The translations under genes were made by a program, and so were the position numbers. This document shows, one piece after another, positions 31,829 through 35,335 of a DNA stretch of 35,335 nt. Origin of the DNA: a virus; the IMG/VR virus record IMGVR_UViG_3300010354_000267, positions 1 through 35,335 of that record; one strand, 5' to 3'. The notes beneath the pieces were generated by a model, which had not been told where the DNA came from, made no database searches, and saw only the letters and a list, made by a program, of their open reading frames with translations. Each line of letters begins with the position of its first letter. Position 1 is the first letter of the stretch.

Positions 31829-32508
31829 TGAATACTGATGAAGTGAAACTCGTTTCCGTTGAAGCGGATGGACTCGGCAGATACTATCAATCGCCAACAA
31901 GCGGCAAGTGGTATCCGTCTGTCACAACCGTAGTCAACCATGAAGATGCGGAAAAGTGGGCAAAGTGGAGGCAGAATCCCGAAAACCTGAAGATTTCACA
32001 GGCAGCAATTCAGCGAGGCAACAAACTCCACTCGTTGGTTGAGGACTACCTGACGAAAGGAACCGTGCCCACGGATATCAGCGAAAGATGGCATTTCGAT
32101 CCAATGTATCCGATGCTTCAGAACATCGGTGAAATCTATGCCATCGAAAAACCGCTGTGGTCTGACAATCTGATGCTTGCGGGAAGAACCGACTGCATCG
32201 GAGAGTACCTTGGCGAACCCGCCATCATCGACTTCAAGACCGCTTCGAAGGAAAAGAAACGGTCTTGGATCAAGAACTATTTTCATCAAGCGGCTGCTTA
32301 TTCATACATGTGGGAGGAGCGAACGGGTCAGCGAATCAAGCGACTCGTAGTTCTCATTGCCACAGATGAGGGAACATCACAGGAATTTGTCGAAGACCGT
32401 GATGATTACAAGGAAGGTTTGGCTCATGTGATTGAGTCATATTGGAACAAGCATCGCTTCAAGCACATACAGGAGATTGCGAATGAACTGGCTCAAAAGG
32501 CTGTTTAA
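31828..32508 (+). CDS. PD-(D/E)XK exonuclease (Cas4/MGME1-like)
   Basis: 226 residues. The core motifs are in order: H68 in GNKLHSLVEDYL, E108 in AIEKPLW, D122 in LAGRTDCIG, D135 and K137 in AIIDFKTAS, and a QAAAYSYMW helix near 154-162 providing the usual Gln-Tyr motif IV. This is the layout of the MGME1/RecB/Cas4 branch of ssDNA exonucleases found in many T4-like marine phages. It probably trims ssDNA ends or flaps in recombination or replication. N-terminal pattern SPTSGKWYPSVTTVV is also typical of this branch. The gene is coupled to the zinc ribbon upstream and overlaps the next gene by 26 bases. Confidence 0.85.
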   Translation: MNTDEVKLVSVEADGLGRYYQSPTSGKWYPSVTTVVNHEDAEKWAKWRQNPENLKISQAAIQRGNKLHSLVEDYLTKGTVPTDISERWHFDPMYPMLQNIGEIYAIEKPLWSDNLMLAGRTDCIGEYLGEPAIIDFKTASKEKKRSWIKNYFHQAAAYSYMWEERTGQRIKRLVVLIATDEGTSQEFVEDRDDYKEGLAHVIESYWNKHRFKHIQEIANELAQKAV

Positions 32509-32725
32509 GTTCTTTGGCTGGGAGTTGTCTTCCGCCAAGGATGTGGTTCAATCAGAGGAACCCGTAAAATATCATTGCATTCGTTTCATGACGGACAAGG
32601 GTGAGCAAGTAGGCATTCTTCTCACTACCGAGGAACTTGAGCGGGGTCTGAACCGTTGGGTTGACACGATTCAGGAAATGCCCATCGACCCAGTAGATGT
32701 AGACAAAGACGAAAGGATTCCATAA
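32483..32725 (+). CDS. Small hypothetical protein between nuclease and gp33
   Basis: 80 residues. ATG 32483 is preferred to the longer frame from 32432 because AGGAG (32471-32475) precedes it. It overlaps the nuclease 3' end by 26 bases and its TAA overlaps the gp33 ATG. The N-terminus MNWLKRLFKFFGWEL is an amphipathic basic helix. The middle (YHCIRFMTDKGEQVGILLTTEELERGLNRW) looks like a small alpha/beta fold, and the tail is acidic. No family recognised. Its place before gp33 suggests co-expression with late-transcription and replication functions. Confidence 0.55.
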   Translation: MNWLKRLFKFFGWELSSAKDVVQSEEPVKYHCIRFMTDKGEQVGILLTTEELERGLNRWVDTIQEMPIDPVDVDKDERIP

Positions 32726-32958
32726 TGGGATCAATCATTAATATCGAAGAATCGTTCAGCAAGGAAATCGAAGAACTTTGTAAGAACCGAAAAGATGGCA
32801 AGTACATTGATGCCATTCTTGAACTCTGCGAAAAACACGGAATCGAACCTGAATCGATTGCCAAGTTGGTAACCAAGCCGATTCGGGAGAAACTGAAGGC
32901 AGAGTTTGAAGATCGTAATATGATTCGGGGCAAAAGAACCAAGTTGCCTCTTGACTGA
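32725..32958 (+). CDS. 33: gp33, late-transcription co-activator
   Basis: 77 residues. The pattern DAILELCEKHGIEPESIAKLVTKPIREKLKAEFEDRNMI (split about residues 29-66) agrees with the helical core of T4 gp33 (EATTAFLEENSIPETQFAKFIPSGII, then EKIQSEAIDENLL). The end KRTKLPLD gives the short hydrophobic-acidic C-terminus by which gp33 contacts the sliding clamp. gp33 bridges host RNA polymerase (beta flap) and the clamp and, with gp55, activates late promoters. It is shorter than T4 gp33 (112 residues), as in other marine relatives. An AAAGGA site precedes the ATG. Its position directly before gp32 also resembles the T4 cluster of genes 33, 59 and 32. Confidence 0.8.
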   Translation: MGSIINIEESFSKEIEELCKNRKDGKYIDAILELCEKHGIEPESIAKLVTKPIREKLKAEFEDRNMIRGKRTKLPLD

Positions 32959-32979
32959 TATGCAGTTTTGGGTTAGGAT
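32951..32979 (+). promoter_or_regulatory. Sigma70-type promoter TTGACT-17-TAGGAT for gp32
   Basis: TTGACT (32951-32956) overlaps the gp33 stop and TAGGAT (32974-32979) follows after 17 bases. The gp32 ATG is 47 bases downstream behind a purine-poor leader (repeated ACACA) and AAGGAG, allowing high separate expression of gp32. Confidence 0.55.
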
Positions 32980-33026
32980 TTGACACATCGTTTCATACTT
33001 CACACACAACACACAAGGAGATACAA

Positions 33027-33953
33027 ATGAGTTTCGCAAACATGAAGAAGAATTCGCAGTCTGCAATCGATGCTCTTTCGAAGGAAATGAGCAAGTTGAA
33101 CACCAAGGCAAGTTACGAGGATGACCGGTTTTGGACGCTTGAGCGGGACAAGTCGGGGAACGGTTATGCCGTGATCCGCTTCCTTCCCTCTGTTGAGGGC
33201 GAGGACATCCCGTGGGTTCGTGTCTTCAGCCACGGATTTCAGGGCAAGGGCGGTTGGATGATTGAGAACTGCCCGACCACGGTTGGCAAAAAGTGCCCCG
33301 TCTGCGAGGCAAACAACGAACTTTGGAACAGCGGGCTTGAGTCGAACAAGGGCATTGCCCGTGACCGCAAGCGCAAGTTGACCTACATTGCCAACATCCT
33401 TGTTGTTAGCGATCCTGCTAACAAGGACAACGATGGCAAGGTCTTCCTGTTCAAGTTCGGCAAGAAGATTTTCGACAAGTTGCAGGATGCGATGAACCCT
33501 ACCGATGACGAGCCGAAGATCAACCCATTCGACTTTTGGCAGGGTGCCAACTTCAAGTTGAAGGCGGCTATGGTTGATGGCTATGTCTCCTATGAGAAGA
33601 GCGCATTCCAACCCGCTTCGGAACTCTTTGATGGCGATGACAAGCGTCTTGAGGCTCTGTGGAAGACCGAGTATCCTCTACAGCCGTTTGTCGCTCCCGA
33701 TCAGTTCAAGTCCTATGAGGAACTGAAGGGTCGTATGGATCAGGTTCTTCACGGGGGCGCACCCGAGGGCGCACCCGCCCGTGCGGAGGAGGCTGCTCCA
33801 GAGGACTTCCGTTCGAAGATGAAGTCCAAGCCCGTCATGGAGGAAACCCCCGCCAAGAAGGCTCCTACCAAGGCTCCCGCCAAGGTGTCTTCGGGCGATG
33901 AGGACGAGGATGCATTTGCCTACTTCAAGAAGTTGGCTGATGATGATGAGTGA
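33027..33953 (+). CDS. 32: gp32, single-stranded DNA-binding protein
   Basis: 308 residues (T4 301). It coats ssDNA and organises replication, recombination and repair. The basic N-terminus (MKKNSQSAIDAL) is the cooperative-binding region. The core has the zinc site H69 in FSHGFQ with C82, C90 and C93 in CPTTVGKKCPVC, the same His-Cys3 set as T4. DRKRKLTYIANILVV and NPFDFWQGANFKLK are the conserved OB-fold strands. The Ala/Pro-rich linker (about 245-285) leads to the acidic tail GDEDEDAFAYFKKLADDDE, which recruits partner proteins such as UvsY and the helicase loader. The gene has AAGGAG, its own promoter and a strong terminator, so it is an independently expressed unit. Confidence 0.95.
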   Translation: MSFANMKKNSQSAIDALSKEMSKLNTKASYEDDRFWTLERDKSGNGYAVIRFLPSVEGEDIPWVRVFSHGFQGKGGWMIENCPTTVGKKCPVCEANNELWNSGLESNKGIARDRKRKLTYIANILVVSDPANKDNDGKVFLFKFGKKIFDKLQDAMNPTDDEPKINPFDFWQGANFKLKAAMVDGYVSYEKSAFQPASELFDGDDKRLEALWKTEYPLQPFVAPDQFKSYEELKGRMDQVLHGGAPEGAPARAEEAAPEDFRSKMKSKPVMEETPAKKAPTKAPAKVSSGDEDEDAFAYFKKLADDDE

Positions 33954-33959
33954 TAAATA
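33952..33959 (+). promoter_or_regulatory. Late promoter-like motif GATAAATA after gp32
   Basis: GATAAATA overlaps the gp32 TGA. No gene follows on this strand, only an imperfect hairpin and a terminator, so this is either a chance product of TGA-TAA or the promoter of a short late RNA. Confidence 0.3.
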
Positions 33960-33995
33960 ACCTCGTACCCCGCCGAAGATAGCATCTTTGGCCCG

Positions 33996-34029
33996 ACAAC
34001 CCCCTTCGCAGAGGGGGTTGTTTCTTTTT
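33996..34029 (+). terminator. Rho-independent terminator after gp32
   Basis: ACAACCCCCT (33996-34005) pairs with AGGGGGTTGT (34012-34021) around TCGCAG, followed by TTTCTTTTT. This strong terminator closes the rightward gp33-gp32 unit. Its T tract touches the stop codon of the leftward gene at 34028. A second weaker hairpin, GCCGAAGAT / ATCTTTGGC, lies just upstream at about 33972-33992. Confidence 0.85.
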
Positions 34030-35335
34030 ACATGGCAGGGGCTTCCAAGAACAAAAGGGAACGGAATGTAGGTTCTGTGTTTCTGTTGTTCGATGGACTG
34101 AGCATTACAGATTCCCCGCCACCGCCACTTGCAACATTTGTTGTGGGTGCATTGATTGCAACAGTACCTGTACTTGTTGTTGCTTGATACTGTGCGTTTG
34201 ATGCAGTCGTTGCGGCGGTATTGACGCTGTTTGCGCTATATGTTGCAGTATTGCTCATCGAAGCAGAAGCAGCATTGCCCTTCAGCCCACTAGCAAACTC
34301 TGGTGTCTGCGAAGGAGTTGCAGCAATTGCAGTTGTTTTTGGGGCGGTAGTGCTTTGAGCCACCGAATCGACAGCCTTCTTTGCTTCGTCAACTGTTTTT
34401 GCAGTTTCTTTTACAGCATCGGCAAGATTGTTGCCCACAGCAGATTGTGCGGCACTTCCGCCACCCAAAGCCTCTTTGATATACCCACCGACAACGGGCA
34501 GTTCTCCGAGTCCATCTGCTATTGAATTGATGATTTCTACAAAGAATCCAACCAATTCTTCATAGAGCCAAGTTCCGAAGTTAGCAACATCGGCTAGTAT
34601 TTCACCGCTGGAAATCCAATTCCACAACGATACGAAAGCGTTATATGTCAGTTCGATCAATTTGAAAACCATCTCGTTGATGAATTTACTGATTTTGAAT
34701 GGCAAAACAATCACAGCATTAAACACAACCTTAATTGCCATAACAATCATGGCAATGATGTTCTTCAACATCAATGTGATGCCAACCATAATCGCTTTCA
34801 ATATCTTGCTGAATATGGAACCCTCTCCTTGGAAGATCGCAAACATTCGAGAGAAAGCGTTTACAAAGTTTGTGTACACCTTGGAGAAGAATTCAATTAT
34901 GGGTTCAAAAACTCCTGCGATGCCATCAAACACATCTCCCATTGTTGTGTTGAAGAAATCAAAGATGCTTTGAAAGTCAAGCAATCCAAATGTAAGACCG
35001 CTAATGATCTGAGCAAGGGCACCCATGATGAGACCCTTGATGTTGCCCAACTGTTTAAAGCCTTTGTAGGCACCCATGATGGCATCGATAACCAAACCGA
35101 CATAGAAGAATACTTTGCCGAGGATACGGAATCCAAATTGAAATGCCTTACTCAGTTGACCAAAAAAAGGAAATATCTTGGCTAGCCCTGCTCCAAATCT
35201 ACCCAACTTACTCCCAACACCACCAAGAGAACCAAATATCTTTCCTAAGAATCCCCCGACACCACCAAACATACTACCTATTGCTTTACCAATACCAAAT
35301 GGTAGATGTGTAAGCAAACCGATGACACCTTTCAG
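34028..35335 (-). CDS. Tape-measure-like hydrophobic protein, 5' end cut by window edge
   Basis: The frame is open to the right edge (35335), so the visible 435 residues are the C-terminal part. The first 100 visible residues are a Gly/Phe/Leu-rich amphipathic region (GKAIGSMFGGVGGFLGKIFG, GRFGAGLAKIF). About 100-260 is strongly hydrophobic with several membrane-like segments (ILKAIMVGITLMLKNIIAMI). The last 150 residues are Ala/Ser/Thr/Asn-rich and low complexity and end in RSLLFLEAPAM. This order, amphipathic glycine-rich, hydrophobic, then a flexible tail, is common in tail tape-measure proteins that also help DNA pass the inner membrane. The identity is inferred. It faces gp32 convergently across the terminator. 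Confidence 0.55.
   Translation of the reverse strand: MKGVIGLLTHLPFGIGKAIGSMFGGVGGFLGKIFGSLGGVGSKLGRFGAGLAKIFPFFGQLSKAFQFGFRILGKVFFYVGLVIDAIMGAYKGFKQLGNIKGLIMGALAQIISGLTFGLLDFQSIFDFFNTTMGDVFDGIAGVFEPIIEFFSKVYTNFVNAFSRMFAIFQGEGSIFSKILKAIMVGITLMLKNIIAMIVMAIKVVFNAVIVLPFKISKFINEMVFKLIELTYNAFVSLWNWISSGEILADVANFGTWLYEELVGFFVEIINSIADGLGELPVVGGYIKEALGGGSAAQSAVGNNLADAVKETAKTVDEAKKAVDSVAQSTTAPKTTAIAATPSQTPEFASGLKGNAASASMSNTATYSANSVNTAATTASNAQYQATTSTGTVAINAPTTNVASGGGGESVMLSPSNNRNTEPTFRSLLFLEAPAM

Noticed and set aside
32980-33002. Second promoter with TTGACA at 32980 before gp32
   Set aside because: No acceptable -10 is found 16 to 18 bases downstream; the region is a repeated ACACA leader.
1-35335. 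tRNA genes, integrase, insertion sequences or attachment sites
   Set aside because: I looked for cloverleaf-like arms, transposase or integrase motifs and flanking repeats and saw none; a tRNA scan would be needed to exclude a divergent tRNA.

Overview
The window is part of the genome of a T4-like tailed phage (myovirus). The diagnostic set is the late sigma factor gp55, its co-activator gp33, the ssDNA-binding protein gp32, the recombination proteins gp46, gp47, UvsW and UvsY, and repeated CTAAATA/TATAAATA motifs of T4-type late promoters. A B12-dependent class II ribonucleotide reductase, a Cas4/MGME1-like PD-(D/E)XK nuclease and a DUF6433-like protein point to the marine/freshwater branch of T4-like phages (cyanophage-like) rather than to enteric T4. 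No photosynthesis gene, tRNA, integrase or insertion sequence is visible, so the host remains open.

Layout. 1-14796 (+): a cassette of modular virion or tail-fibre proteins. It starts inside a truncated fibre gene, continues with a fibre, a glycine-rich adhesin and a small methyltransferase-like protein joined by ATGA overlaps, and then has paralogous beta-rich and collagen-like proteins and a cysteine-rich 778-residue protein. 14797-18665 (+): a sigma70-like promoter and a terminator, then the class II RNR, a small membrane protein, an unknown protein, an HExxH metallopeptidase-like protein and another unknown. 18702-21047 (+): a second large cysteine-rich virion-type protein, then a 37-residue membrane peptide. 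21248-22945 (+): gp46 behind a near-consensus host-type promoter. 22946-29395 (-): a leftward block with an Sm-like small protein, a 528-residue protein that looks like a catalytically dead trypsin fold, a 73-residue protein, gp47, gp55, a second Sm-like protein, UvsW and UvsY. 29442-33953 is mostly rightward: a RuvC-like resolvase (convergent with a DUF6433-like gene), small unknowns, a zinc ribbon protein, the PD-(D/E)XK nuclease, gp33 and gp32, closed by a strong terminator. 34028-35335 (-): the C-terminal part of a large hydrophobic tape-measure-like protein running off the right edge.

How the parts fit together. Host-type TTGACA promoters precede gp46, gp32, gp55 and a small-gene cluster. 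These would supply replication and recombination proteins and the late sigma factor early. gp55 and gp33, with the sliding clamp encoded elsewhere, would then recognise the CTAAATA motifs in front of the virion genes, the RNR cassette, uvsW and others. Most of these motifs share bases with the stop codon of the upstream gene. gp46/gp47, UvsW, UvsY, the RuvC-like resolvase and gp32 form the recombination-dependent replication and repair machinery.

The most unusual items are the trypsin-like protein whose three catalytic positions all appear replaced, four cysteine-rich virion-type proteins, the split and opposite orientation of gp46 and gp47, a methyltransferase-like gene coupled to a glycine-rich adhesin, two possible short transcripts bounded by a promoter and a terminator, and a cluster of AGTAC repeats and hairpins upstream of gp55.
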